Shown here piece after piece: positions 1-9,313 of a DNA stretch of 64,000 nucleotides (position 1 is its first letter; every line of letters starts with the position of its first letter). Source of the stretch: Lithodes maja (lineage: Eukaryota > Arthropoda > Malacostraca > Decapoda > Lithodidae); contig JBAKBP010001402.1 of NCBI GenBank assembly GCA_037953745.1, forward strand, positions 62,001-126,000, in the 5' to 3' direction. Position numbers and translations under genes: made by a program. Under the pieces are notes generated by a model that ran no database searches, had not been told where the DNA came from, and saw only the letters and a list, made by a program, of their open reading frames with translations.

Positions 1-42
1 GGACATTCTCTTCGCTTACTCCGTCACCGTGCTGCTTATGCT

Positions 43-2907
43 GTGTGTTCTTCCATTGCAGGTGTGATGCCTTGCTTTCGCCAGGGCTGTGGCTCCCCGT
101 GTTTAGAGTGCCACAGGTCCTGCCTACGCCACTCCCAATGTGTGTCCTCTACGGCCTACCTCCCTGCGCAGTGTGGCCCGTGTATGGACCTGGTCGATGT
201 CGTGGACCATCACCCTGGTTCCTCTGACGCGGCGGTGGCCTCTGCATCCCTTCAGTCCGTGTGGGCGGTGGTCTCCCACCACATTCGATCTGTGGGCCAT
301 CGCTCCCCGGCTTTTGTGGATGACCGGATCCGTGTGGCCCTGGGCATCCCTGACCCGTCTGGGGGCCGTTTACCTGGCCCTCTCCCTGCTCGGGCCCTTC
401 TTCCTGGGTCCCGTGGTCGGTCGTCGCATCGTCGGGAGGATCCCCAGCTCCGTCCACGCTCTCGCTCTCCTCGTCGTCCATCCTCTACTGCCCCTCCTCG
501 TCCTCCTGATGGCCTTGACTCCGGCCGTCGCCCTCGTCATGGTTCTCGCCCTGAGGCCGGGATTAGCGTCTCTGCCCCTGTACGCCCTCCCCTGGCCTCT
601 CCGGATAGGGGCTCTACTACTTTCCGCCCGCTTCCCCTGAACAAAAGACGTCCTCTTCATGTGTCCTCTACGCGCGCGGATGTCCATACTGTAGCTGGCC
701 CTCTGCTCCCTCCTCCTACTCTGTCCAGGGGGGTCCGCCAGGTTGTAGTTGCTTCTCCTCCTACTTCTCCTGCTTCTGTGCCTCTTCTTCCTTCGCGGTC
801 TCGTGCCAAGGTGGAGGTCCCTCCCTCCTCCTCCTCGGTGTCGGGCCGCCCTGTTCTCTCAGCCCCGGGGATCCTTGCTCTGTTTCCCCCCGCGGCTCCT
901 TCTGACCTCCTTTCACCCGGCCAGCCTTCCCACTCCCGTCATCCTACTCCTCTTCCTTCTTCTATACCTGATCTTCAACTCCCGGCTCCCCGAGTGGGTA
1001 CCCCGCCGCTTGACTCGGTAGAGTATAGCGAAGTTTCGGGGTCCCCTTTCTCGGGGGCTGACGTGTCGCTGGAAGAGGGGGATGGTGATGTTTCCCCCTC
1101 GGGCGTTAGTGAGCGGGGGCGAGACCCTCTGGGACGCCACGGCAGTCGTCGCTCGCCTTCTTTGGGCCGCGACGCTGCTGTTTCGTGTCATGGGTCTCGC
1201 TCTCGCTCACGCTCGCCCCTGCGGGCCGAACAATCTTCGGGGGGGTCGCCTCTCTCGGATCGATTTTCGGCTATGCAGGGGTGGGTTGTGTCACACTTCG
1301 ACGCGCGATTGGAGGCGATGCAGGAATCCCTCTTGTCGCGCTTCTTGGCAGTGACACAACCTCAGCGCCTCACCCAACCTACCCCTGCTTTGGTCCCCCT
1401 CCCCTCTGCGGTGGACCACATTCCCTCTCGCCCTGCTTCTCCTCCTGCCCGGTCGTCGGATAGTACTGCTCCTGCCCTGGCTCAGGTGGTTGCCCCTGCT
1501 GTCTCCCATGCGGGGGTTCTCCGTCTGCTAGGGCAGGGTCCGCGCTTGCCCCCCATCCAGAAGGCCAAGGTCCCGTCGAGGACTATGCCTCTCCTCTATG
1601 GCTCCTTGGCTGTTTGGAAGGGGGTGCAGGCCTCCCACCCGGAGCGTGCTACCGATTTCCCGTCAGGTGAGAGGGCCCTACCTTTGGGCTGGTCGGTCCA
1701 AATTAATGATAAGATGCAGTTCAGGGCGTTCAGAGTGGATGGTCAGGTGGCCGACGTGGAGGTGCGGGCTTACCCGACGAGGACTGACCTTCAGTACTTT
1801 TCGGTGAAGCCCAAGCCCCCGTCTGCTCCTCGGACTAAGCTCTGGTCAGACTTCAGCCGCCAGGACATCCTTCAGGATGTTCAGTCCCTCGCTGTTTTGA
1901 CGGGACTGTCCTCCTATGGGACGGGTTTGAGCGACGATGGTAAGCCTGGCTTAGCCGTCGTCCTTGATAATCCTCTCCCATTGGAGGCCTGGTTTGCTGA
2001 GGCCTTAGAATTTGCCAACCGTTCCGTCGACAGATCAGTTTCAGTCCCTCCCCCAGAGTCGTCACTGCTTTTGCCTCCTCTTGTGTCTGTCGGCGGATTG
2101 GATGGCAAGTTCTGGTCCTGGATTAGCGCTCCCAAACTTGAAATTTGTGCTATTGCTAACCCGTTCTTTTCCCACCCAGATAAGTCCTCTGTCGACAGGG
2201 ATTTTACCTTGCGGCAGAGGGTGGCGAACTTATTGTCTTGTCTTTTAGGTTCCCTCCAGACATCTGTTCACCACCTGCGGCTTATCGAGGCGACTGCACC
2301 TGGCGATCTTCGCGAGGGTTTGGACCACGTTCGGCGGATCCACCTTCAGCTCGCGGTGTCTTTGGTTCCCGAGCTGAAGGCGGTTTTGTGCGAGGCTACT
2401 CGACAACGCCAAACGGTAAGGTCCTCGTTCTGCCGGAAGGCCCCTTTGGATATTCGTCAGGGTTTGTTATACTCTGAGCTATATACATCGGGGCTGTTCG
2501 CGCAGGATGCTGGGGAACGCTACGCTTCTCTGTCAGCGGACCCTGCTTACGACACGCAAAGACGCGCTGTGTCGCGACCAGGGTCTTCGCAGTCCCGTCC
2601 TTCTGCCGGTCCTCCTCGGGGTGCTGCCGCCGCTGCTGCCGCCAAGAAAGGGCGCAGGAAAGGGAAGTTGCCGGCTAGAGCGTCGGTTCCGCCTCGCACT
2701 TCTGCTCCTGCTCCCTTTCATCCCCGCCGAGAAGGGGCTGGCCAGCCTTCCACTTCCGGCCGCACTTCGACGGGGTCCGACGCACGACGGACAGGGGATG
2801 GGGTGACCCGCCCTTTTCGGCGAGGTGGGGGGGGTAGAGGTGGTCAACGTGGATCTTATGACCGCAAGGACCGTACCGGGGGACCCTCCACGTCAAAAAA
2901 TGTGTAG
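43..2907 (+). CDS. DIRS copy 1 ORF1, Gag-like protein
   Basis: A 954-codon open frame in the Gag position, upstream of RT. I recognise no catalytic domain. The N-terminal half is rich in Pro, Ser and Arg, with Arg-Ser dipeptide clusters such as RSRSRSP. The middle (about codons 500-850) looks globular. The C terminus has an Ala run, a KKGRRKGK cluster and a Gly/Arg tail, suggesting nucleic-acid binding. A pyrimidine tract ending in CAG at 60-61 looks like a splice acceptor, so the real coding exon may begin at 62 and the ATG at 43 may not be used. The stop TAG (2905-2907) directly follows a candidate slippery heptamer at 2895. Copies 2 and 3 lack about 420 bp corresponding to 1411-1831. Confidence 0.8.
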   Translation: MCSSIAGVMPCFRQGCGSPCLECHRSCLRHSQCVSSTAYLPAQCGPCMDLVDVVDHHPGSSDAAVASASLQSVWAVVSHHIRSVGHRSPAFVDDRIRVALGIPDPSGGRLPGPLPARALLPGSRGRSSHRREDPQLRPRSRSPRRPSSTAPPRPPDGLDSGRRPRHGSRPEAGISVSAPVRPPLASPDRGSTTFRPLPLNKRRPLHVSSTRADVHTVAGPLLPPPTLSRGVRQVVVASPPTSPASVPLLPSRSRAKVEVPPSSSSVSGRPVLSAPGILALFPPAAPSDLLSPGQPSHSRHPTPLPSSIPDLQLPAPRVGTPPLDSVEYSEVSGSPFSGADVSLEEGDGDVSPSGVSERGRDPLGRHGSRRSPSLGRDAAVSCHGSRSRSRSPLRAEQSSGGSPLSDRFSAMQGWVVSHFDARLEAMQESLLSRFLAVTQPQRLTQPTPALVPLPSAVDHIPSRPASPPARSSDSTAPALAQVVAPAVSHAGVLRLLGQGPRLPPIQKAKVPSRTMPLLYGSLAVWKGVQASHPERATDFPSGERALPLGWSVQINDKMQFRAFRVDGQVADVEVRAYPTRTDLQYFSVKPKPPSAPRTKLWSDFSRQDILQDVQSLAVLTGLSSYGTGLSDDGKPGLAVVLDNPLPLEAWFAEALEFANRSVDRSVSVPPPESSLLLPPLVSVGGLDGKFWSWISAPKLEICAIANPFFSHPDKSSVDRDFTLRQRVANLLSCLLGSLQTSVHHLRLIEATAPGDLREGLDHVRRIHLQLAVSLVPELKAVLCEATRQRQTVRSSFCRKAPLDIRQGLLYSELYTSGLFAQDAGERYASLSADPAYDTQRRAVSRPGSSQSRPSAGPPRGAAAAAAAKKGRRKGKLPARASVPPRTSAPAPFHPRREGAGQPSTSGRTSTGSDARRTGDGVTRPFRRGGGGRGGQRGSYDRKDRTGGPSTSKNV
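2895..2901 (+). promoter_or_regulatory. Candidate -1 ribosomal frameshift heptamer (A AAA AAT)
   Basis: The Gag frame reads TCA AAA AAT GTG TAG, so A AAA AAT is correctly phased as an X XXY YYZ heptamer two codons before the Gag stop. A -1 shift enters the frame of the RT ORF, which is open across this point. Copies 2 and 3 have AACACAAT here, with two A-to-C changes and one extra base, which breaks the heptamer. No downstream pseudoknot was assessed. Confidence 0.5.
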
Positions 2908-2909
2908 CT

Positions 2910-4823
2910 TCTCCGGGTCGGTCTCCTCCTTGTTCTCCTTCTCGCCTCGCCGAACGGGTCGCTCACCTCATCTCGGGGGCTCCAACAGGTTGCTTTCGCC
3001 CTTGCGCCCCTCGGTGGCCGCGAGGGACGTGGGGGCGGAAGATTGCACGGAGGGGTCTAACCTGGAGATGGAAGTCCAGACCCCCACTCAGCTCTTGTCG
3101 ACGAAGCCGGCCTGTCTCTTCGGAGGTGGCCGCCGTGATTACATCCATGCACGAGCAGGGAATCGTCAAGGAGGTGAAAGCCGGTCACCCGGTTTTCCTC
3201 TCCCGTGTTTTTCTGGTAGCGAAGAAGGACTGCGACGCGATGCGACCGGTGGTGGATCTGTCGGCCCTCAACGGGCACATCGTGAACACGCGATTTCGGA
3301 TGCTAACGGTGCACCAGGTACGACTGGCCCTGCGACCTCTGTCGTGGGTAGTGTCGCTGGACCTCAAGGATGCGTATTGGCACGTCCCTATACATCCTCG
3401 TTTCCAGCGATTCTTGGCCGTTCGGACTTCCGATCGTGTGTTCATGTTCGACAGGCTTCCCTTCGGTCTCAACATCGCGCCGCGGATCTTCTCGAAACTG
3501 GTGAAGCAGGCTCTGGATCCTCTCCTCAGGGGCGGCCTCCAGATCCTGTTTTACTTGGACGACTGGTTGATAGTTTCAGACACCCTAGAACAGTGCGTTC
3601 GCGACACCCTCACAGTAGTTCAACACATCACACAGTTAGGGTTCAAAGTAAACATTCCCAAGTCCCGCCTGACCCCGTCGCGTGTCGTGACGTGGGTAGG
3701 TCTCGAATGGGATCTGACAAACGCTACGGTTACCCAGAGTCAGCCAAACGCGGTGAAACTTCGCAGGAAGGTCTTCGCCGTGTTGCACTCGGTCTCCCTC
3801 ACGAGGAGGATCTGGGACTCGTTAGTGGGTTCCCTGAATTGGGCTGCTCTGACCATTCCCTTAGGGAGGCTCAGGCTGCGCCGCCTAATCCTCATGGGCA
3901 ACAAGGTGTTTCCGTTGGTCCCTATGGATCGGCTCATGCCGATCCCGCGTTCCATTCACAGACACTTAGGACACTGGGTTGCTCGGGGCACGCTCTCTGC
4001 GGCTGTGCCCTGGACCGCCCCCCCGCCGACGATCTGGGTGGATACAGATGCGTCGAGCGAGGTGGGGTGGGGTTACCAATCCAACCTGGGACATCAACAT
4101 CACGGCAGATGGGTGGGACACACACACCTACACATCAATGCCCTCGAATTCTTGGTTCCCTTGTTCTTCCTGCGGGACCACGCGCTGGCCCTTCGGGGCC
4201 TGTCGGTGGCCTTCAGGATGGACAATCAGACAGCTGTCCACTGTATCCAAAAGCAGGGGTCCTCCAGGTCTTTGACTCTGTTGGGGATCTCCGAGAAGTT
4301 GTTCTTCCTCGCGAACCGACACAACATCTCCCTACACGCCTCCTACCTGCCCGGGACTGCCAACCTGTGGGCGGACGCCCTGTCGCGAGGACAGGGCGTT
4401 CTTGTAGAATGGGCGATGAAACAGACTGTATTCGACGACCTCGCGGCTTCCTGGGGTGTTCCGGAGGTCGACTTGTTCGCATCGAAGGAGACGCGCAAGT
4501 TGCCTCGGTACCTGTCCCTCCGGACTCGTACTCCGGAGGGGGGTCCGGACGCTTTCATAGAAGACTGGAGCAGGTGGCAGTCGATATACATATTTCCGCC
4601 ACCAGACGCACTGTTGATGTGCAAAGTCCTCGCGAGGCTGCGGCTGTACCGCGGCAGAGTCTGGCTCATAGCGCCTCTGTGGCCGGCCCAGGCTTGGTAC
4701 TCCCAGTTGAAGCGGTGGTGCCCGAGTCCGGTCCCTCTCCCTCTCTCACACTTCCACTTGAGCCAGGTTGGAGACCTACGGACCTCGTTGGCCTTCGCAT
4801 CGTGGATGTTCGTATTTACCTAA
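2910..4823 (+). CDS. DIRS copy 1 ORF2: reverse transcriptase, RNase H and C-terminal methyltransferase-like domain
   Basis: Copies element RNA into cDNA. The frame is open upstream of the first usable ATG (3126) and overlaps the end of ORF1, so I start just after the ORF1 stop and infer entry by -1 frameshift. Visible landmarks: an N-terminal W/G-rich segment, RT fingers and palm from about 3180, SLDLKDAYWHVPIHP at about 3354-3398, and the catalytic FYLDDW at 3549-3566. RNase H follows with WVDTDAS (about 4035-4055), INALEF (about 4132-4149), RMDNQ and WADALSR. The last part (VDLFAS, then IFPPP) fits the C-terminal domain that DIRS elements carry and that has been likened to Dam-type adenine methyltransferases. 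The final codons and stop come from the LINE insertion at 4814. Confidence 0.9.
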   Translation, partial: SPGRSPPCSPSRLAERVAHLISGAPTGCFRPCAPRWPRGTWGRKIARRGLTWRWKSRPPLSSCRRSRPVSSEVAAVITSMHEQGIVKEVKAGHPVFLSRVFLVAKKDCDAMRPVVDLSALNGHIVNTRFRMLTVHQVRLALRPLSWVVSLDLKDAYWHVPIHPRFQRFLAVRTSDRVFMFDRLPFGLNIAPRIFSKLVKQALDPLLRGGLQILFYLDDWLIVSDTLEQCVRDTLTVVQHITQLGFKVNIPKSRLTPSRVVTWVGLEWDLTNATVTQSQPNAVKLRRKVFAVLHSVSLTRRIWDSLVGSLNWAALTIPLGRLRLRRLILMGNKVFPLVPMDRLMPIPRSIHRHLGHWVARGTLSAAVPWTAPPPTIWVDTDASSEVGWGYQSNLGHQHHGRWVGHTHLHINALEFLVPLFFLRDHALALRGLSVAFRMDNQTAVHCIQKQGSSRSLTLLGISEKLFFLANRHNISLHASYLPGTANLWADALSRGQGVLVEWAMKQTVFDDLAASWGVPEVDLFASKETRKLPRYLSLRTRTPEGGPDAFIEDWSRWQSIYIFPPPDALLMCKVLARLRLYRGRVWLIAPLWPAQAWYSQLKRWCPSPVPLPLSHFHLSQVGDLRTSLAFASWMFVFT

Positions 4824-5469
4824 TTGTATTTACCTAATTGTAGTTTACAGGAGTTGAGCTAAGCTCGTGTTGTCCCGTCTCTCAGTCTACTTTTTATCCA
4901 ATTTTTTCTTGAAAATATGGATGTTCCTTGCCCCTACCACCTCCTCCTCCAGCCCATTCCATTTGTCAATACATCTATAGGGGAAGCTAAACTTCCTGAT
5001 ATCGTTCTTGCAGGTAGGTCTTTTTACTTTGTAGCTGTGGCCTCTAGTTATTCCTGTATCCATAATTAATATATCCTCCCTATCCAGCCTCTCCAGCCCC
5101 CGGGCACATTTGTACATCATTATCATGTCTCCCCTCTCTCTCCTCTCTTTTAGACTCGGTATATTTAATTTGTCTAGCCTCCCTTCATATGGCAGTTCTC
5201 TGAGACTTGGAACCAATCTAGTGACTGCTCTCTGGATTCTTTCTAACTTGTGAATATGCTTCTTTAGATGCGGGGACCACACCACTGCTGCATACTCCAA
5301 TCTTGGTCTAATCATACTCTTCATAATTTTCGCTACCATGGTCTCATCCAAGTAGTTCAGAGCAACTTTCATATTCCCGGCCATTGCATACATTCCGCTA
5401 AAGAGCTTGTTAATATGTTTCTCTGGCGACAAATTATCTTGTATAATCAACCCTAAATCTTTTTCTCGT
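4814..5469 (-). mobile_element. CR1/L2-like LINE 3' fragment inside DIRS copy 1
   Basis: A 5'-truncated non-LTR retrotransposon in reverse orientation between the RT and YR parts of copy 1. The minus-strand ORF 4887-5450 encodes the post-RT region (IIQDNLSPEKHIN, then RPRLEYAAVVWSPHLKKHI). Its 3' end is two copies of a 14-bp direct repeat (ATTTACCTAATTGT on the plus strand), which fits the short tandem 3' tails of CR1-type elements. TCGT occurs at both junctions (about 4810-4813 and 5466-5469), a possible target duplication. The same 3' end recurs at 46390, and a longer relative lies at 53405-55025. Confidence 0.85.
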
Positions 5470-6444
5470 GAGGCACGGTGGCTCCCAGTCCACGGACGGG
5501 ACCTGACTGACTTCCTGAAGCGTTCATGGACGTCTTCGACTTGGGGGACTTACGAGTCCCACTGGAGGTCTTTTACTAGGTGGATACAGGACACTCGCCA
5601 GACTGTTAGCTCTCCTTCCCTCGTCCTACACTACTTGTTTCACCTCTTCCGTACACGTCGCTTTCAGGTCAACACTATACGTAACCACTTGTCTGCCATC
5701 CGGGAGGTCTTTGAGTCCGTCACTGGGCTGGTCGTTCCTCCGAAGGAGCTGGATTCCTTCATGAAGGCTGCCTTCAGGGAGCGACCGCCTCCGCGCCAGA
5801 TCCCTCCTCAGTGGGATCTGGGGCGTGCTCTGGACCTTCTGGCTTCACACACATATACACGAGACGCTACACCGGTTCAGTTGCTGGAGCGTACACTCTT
5901 CCTTGTCGCTCTGGCCACTGGGGATAGGGTGTCTGAACTAGCTGCCATGTCACGGTCCCAGGAATGCATGCGATTCTCCCCGTCATTGAATGTCGTCACG
6001 TTAGCCCCCTCCCCTCATTTTGTTGCCAAGAATGAGAGAGAGACCCACGTTTTCAAGCCTTTCACCATCCAGGCTTTAAAACGTGGGCATACTCACCATG
6101 TGTTGTGCCCGGTGCAGGCCTTGCACTCTTATGTTGAGTCTGTGGCTCCGACTTCGGGGACTGCTGTGTGGGTGTCTCCTCGGACTGGTGGGAGGCTTTC
6201 GAAGGTACAGATAGGACGCCACATTTGTCGGGTTCTTCGTGCCAGTAACCCTGCTTGTCGGGGTTCTGCACACGATGTGCGGTCCTTTGCTGCCTCCTTA
6301 CGGTTCCTGCAGACTCGTTCGTTGCCTGACGTCGCCTCGGCAGGTTTGTGGTCTTCTATCCATACCTTCATCTCCTCCTACCTCTCCATGTCCATTGTTA
6401 GACCCCCTCGGCCTGTGATAGCTCTCGGGCGTCGTGTTTCCTAG
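5470..6444 (+). CDS. DIRS copy 1 tyrosine recombinase (phage-integrase family), N-terminal end displaced
   Basis: Joins circular element cDNA to the genome with a catalytic tyrosine. Conserved sequence starts at 5470, directly after the LINE insertion. The open frame runs back to 5407 only because the LINE sequence is open. The N-terminal SAM-like core-binding region (WTSSTWGTYESHWRSF) is followed by the catalytic boxes: Arg in TGDRVSEL (about 5926), H-x-x-R in AHDVRSF (6271-6282) and the nucleophile Tyr in FISSYLS (6379-6381). The stop is TAG at 6442-6444. Copies 2 and 3 have TGG at this stop. The normal start is lost because the insertion falls near the RT/YR junction. Confidence 0.9.
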   Translation, partial: EARWLPVHGRDLTDFLKRSWTSSTWGTYESHWRSFTRWIQDTRQTVSSPSLVLHYLFHLFRTRRFQVNTIRNHLSAIREVFESVTGLVVPPKELDSFMKAAFRERPPPRQIPPQWDLGRALDLLASHTYTRDATPVQLLERTLFLVALATGDRVSELAAMSRSQECMRFSPSLNVVTLAPSPHFVAKNERETHVFKPFTIQALKRGHTHHVLCPVQALHSYVESVAPTSGTAVWVSPRTGGRLSKVQIGRHICRVLRASNPACRGSAHDVRSFAASLRFLQTRSLPDVASAGLWSSIHTFISSYLSMSIVRPPRPVIALGRRVS

Positions 6445-6883
6445 AGCTCTTGCGAGGTTGCCTGGTCTTCCCCCCTTGTCACTCTTTCTTTTACTTTGTT
6501 TTCTTTGCAAAAGGGGGGGGGGGGAGTACGGGTTTGCAACACTGGATTACAAGTTTGGGATTATGTTATATGTATACAGTACATAAGTGTTTTTGCCTCC
6601 TTGCAAATTGTGTTTTAAGTTTGTGTTCCTTGTTTTTTGTTCATTTTGGAAGAAAAGGGATTTTATGTACAGTGCTTTTTGGTTTAAGACAAGTCTATGG
6701 TTTTGCATTAATATGAATGACGGGCACGTGTTAAAACTGCTCTTTTTAGCTACTCCTCAGTTTTTCACGCTTTTATTAAACTCTCTTGTTTAACTTGTGT
6801 TTCTTTGTCATTCATAATTTTGTCTTATGCATTGGTTTTTTTGGTATGTTGGGCTTGGATGTCCTCCTCCTATTTGTTATGCA
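6445..6883 (+). other. DIRS copy 1 3' untranslated region with G-run
   Basis: Non-coding stretch between YR and the internal complementary region. A run of 12 G at 6513-6524 is shared by all three copies (27191-27202, 39177-39190). In copies 2 and 3 it lies at the downstream edge of the adenine-poor block. The rest is A/T-rich with no convincing ORF. Confidence 0.7.
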
Positions 6884-6996
6884 GCCTTGACGTTGGATTT
6901 GCCAAGACTACTAACAAATTGGGAGGTTTGACGTACCTCCCAACCTACCAAATAGGAAAACCTACTATTTGGTAGTAGTCTTGGAAAATCCAACGT
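6884..6996 (+). repeat. DIRS copy 1 internal complementary region (ICR)
   Basis: Reads as the reverse complement of the element right end followed by its left end, joined head to tail. The first part is complementary to the left terminus seen in copies 2 and 3 (ATTTGTTAGTAGTC...). The rest is complementary to the right terminus (...ACGTCAAACCTCCCA). This is the hallmark of DIRS1-type elements, in which the ICR templates completion of the termini through a circular intermediate. The junction in the ICR fixes both ends of the element to the base. Confidence 0.9.
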
Positions 6997-7059
6997 ACAT
7001 AATACCCTCCCTCACTCCGGACCCCTGCCCATCCGCGTTCTTCTGCTGGCGTGAGATGT

Positions 7060-7411
7060 GATAACAAGAGAGGGTCGCTTATGCGCACGTTCGACAGGGA
7101 TCTGCGCATGACGGAACACGGGATGGGCCTTGAGCGGTAACTAAGGTAAACCCCTTTTTCTTCTCTTCTATGCTTTTTTCACCTTCGGTGGTAGTTTTGG
7201 TTAATGTACAACGTCTCCTAGAGCAAGATAAGGAGTAGACTCTAGACGTTTTCTTTTTAACCGCGGTTGGAATGACGACATAGCAGTCAAATTAGACAAG
7301 TCGTCATTGCAATTAGGTTAATAGCCTTGACGTTGGATTTTGCAAGACTACTACCAAATACTGTAGTAGGTTTTCCTATTTGGTAGGTTGGGAGGTACGT
7401 CAAACCTCCCA
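7060..7411 (+). repeat. DIRS copy 1 right inverted terminal repeat
   Basis: Inverted relative to the left repeat of copies 2 and 3. Common sequence starts at ATAACAAGAGAGGG and the element ends at CCTCCCA. The right end extends beyond the left one by two hairpins: an interrupted CCAAATA/TATTTGG stem and TGGGAGGT/ACCTCCCA. Adenine content is normal. Confidence 0.88.
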
Positions 7412-9311
7412 TTTAGATTCAAAAGCTGTAAGAGGTATGCTGACGGGATCAGACCACTATACAGTGCTGACAAAAGTGAGGATAAGGAAAGAGTGGAAAT
7501 ATGAGAGGAAAGAGAGAAAACTGACAGTAGAGAGAATAAATGTGAGAAAATTAAATGAAGAATGTAATGCAACAAAATACAAGGACATCCTGAAAGAGAC
7601 TATAAAGGACATGGATGTTATGATAGATCTGGGAAATACTGTAGACGAAGTATGGAAAGGTACAAGAGACTCCATGATTAAAGCAGCTGAGAAAGTATGT
7701 GGGAAGAAAACCTTTAAAATGTGGAAGAAGAAAGGTAACGCATGGTTTAGTAAAGAGATAGAAGAAATAGTGAAAAAGAAGAAAGAGTTCAGAAAGAGTA
7801 TGCTGCAAAAGAATATACCTAGAGAAACTAGAGATGCGGGAAAGAAGAATATAAAAATTTGAAACAAAGAGTGAAGAGGGCGATACAAGACGCTAAAAGG
7901 AAGACAGATGAGGCATATGGGAGAAAGATTAGTGAACAGTTTCTGAATGACAGGAAAGCATACTACAGAGCTGTGAAAGAAGCCAGAGGGAAGAAGACTG
8001 AGAGTGTCTCAGGTGGTAGGATGAGGGACATGAATGGGGAAGTGGTAGAGGGTGATGGTGTGGTGAAAGTATGGAAAGATCATTTTAGTAGCTTAGCTGT
8101 AAAGAGTAGGGGGAAGGCAAAGATCTCATTCATAGGAATGGAGAGAGGTAGAATAAACAGGGTAGTTGAAAGCCAGATAAGCAGAGAAGTAAAAGAAGCA
8201 ATCAATAGACTTAAAATGGGCAAAGCTGCTGGAGTAGATAACATCCCAGGTGAAATGCTGAGATATGGAGGAGAAGAAGCTGTTGACATAATGCATAGGT
8301 TATGTAAATTAGCATGGGAAAAGGAAAGTGTACCAGAGGACTGAAGGAAAGCAGTGATAGTACCCTTGTACAAAGGGAAGGGTTGTAAAGAAGAGTGTAA
8401 GAATTATAGGGGAATTAGCTTGCTTAGCATACCTGGAAAGGTACACGCAAGAGTAGTAACACAGAGGCTACAGAAGATAACGGATGACAAAATAAGAGTA
8501 GTAACACAGAGGCTACAGAAGATAACGGATGACAAAATAGGCGAGGAACAGGGAGGTTTCAGAAAGGGCAGGGGCTGCGTTGACCAGATAGCCTCAATGC
8601 GATTGTTGGTAGAGAAGTATCTGGCCAAAAACAGAAAACTCTATGCAGCATTCATGGATTTGGAAAAAGCCTACGACAAAGTAGACTGGGAGGGCCTGTG
8701 GGATGTGTTAACAGTATATGGTGTGGGAGGAAAGTTGCTAATGGCAGTAAAATCTTTTTATAGGAATGCAATGGCAAATGTGAAGGTAGGGGATAAGTTA
8801 AGTGAAAGTTTTGAGATCAATGTAGGTGTAAGACAGAGATGTGTCATGTCAGCTTGGTTGTTCAATATATACATGGATGGAGTGATTAGGGAATGTAGGG
8901 CTGTATCAATGGGTGTGGGAGCTAGACTGGAATCAGAGGGAAGAACATGGAAGATTTTAACATGCCTATATGCGGACGATGCAGTCCTGTTGGCGGAAAA
9001 TGCTGAAGAACTTCAGAGAGTGGTCACTGACTTTGACAGGGTATGTGAAAAGAGAAAGTTAAAGGTCAATGTAGGGAAATGTAAGGTAATGGTGTTTGAG
9101 AGAAGAATGCATGAAACTATAGATTTTAAGGACAAATATAGAATCAAGAAAGAACACAAGAAAAGTTGTAAAATAAAATTGAAAAATGAAGTACTAGAAG
9201 AGGTTGAAAGTTTCAAGTATTTGGGAGCTGTACTATGCAAATATGGTAAAATGGAGAGTGAGATAAAAGAGAGAAAAATGCAAGGAGAAAAGTGATTGGA
9301 GAACTTGATAG
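7412..9311 (+). pseudogene. LINE pol: endonuclease C-terminus and reverse transcriptase (broken)
   Basis: Starts in the end of an APE endonuclease (GMLTGSDHYTVL, about 7435-7470, containing the SDH motif). It continues through a basic linker to RT. RT motifs: EEQGGFRKGRGCVDQI (about 8545-8592), FMDLEKAYDKVDW (about 8653-8691), and YADDAVL near 8968-8988. Damage: a frame change near 7860, an in-frame TGA at 8342-8344 replacing an expected Trp, and a 42-bp tandem duplication at about 8451-8534. The expected QGCVMSPW box reads QRCVMSAW. The frame is then cut by the TA element at 9314 and resumes at 10396. Confidence 0.85.
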
Positions 9312-9313
9312 TA

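Larger units (their letters stand above)
1..7411 (+). mobile_element. DIRS1-like YR retrotransposon, copy 1 (5' part outside window)
   Basis: A DIRS-order retrotransposon: Gag-like ORF, then RT plus RNase H, then a tyrosine recombinase, then an internal complementary region (6884-6996) and a right inverted terminal repeat ending at 7411. Base 1 aligns with base 21761 of copy 2, so the left repeat and leader lie upstream of the window. DIRS elements integrate a circular cDNA by tyrosine recombinase and leave no target duplication. The right flank runs directly into the endonuclease domain of a LINE. All catalytic boxes are intact, but a CR1-like LINE fragment (4814-5469) separates RT from YR, so the copy as a whole is broken. 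Adenine content in RT and YR is ordinary, unlike copies 2 and 3. Confidence 0.93.

Noticed and set aside
2825..4837. 670-codon plus-strand ORF overlapping RT
   Set aside because: It is a shadow frame of the RT ORF, which carries all conserved motifs in another frame.
7457..7888. Minus-strand ORF opposite the LINE
   Set aside because: Low-complexity Phe/Ser-rich shadow of the A-rich LINE coding strand.
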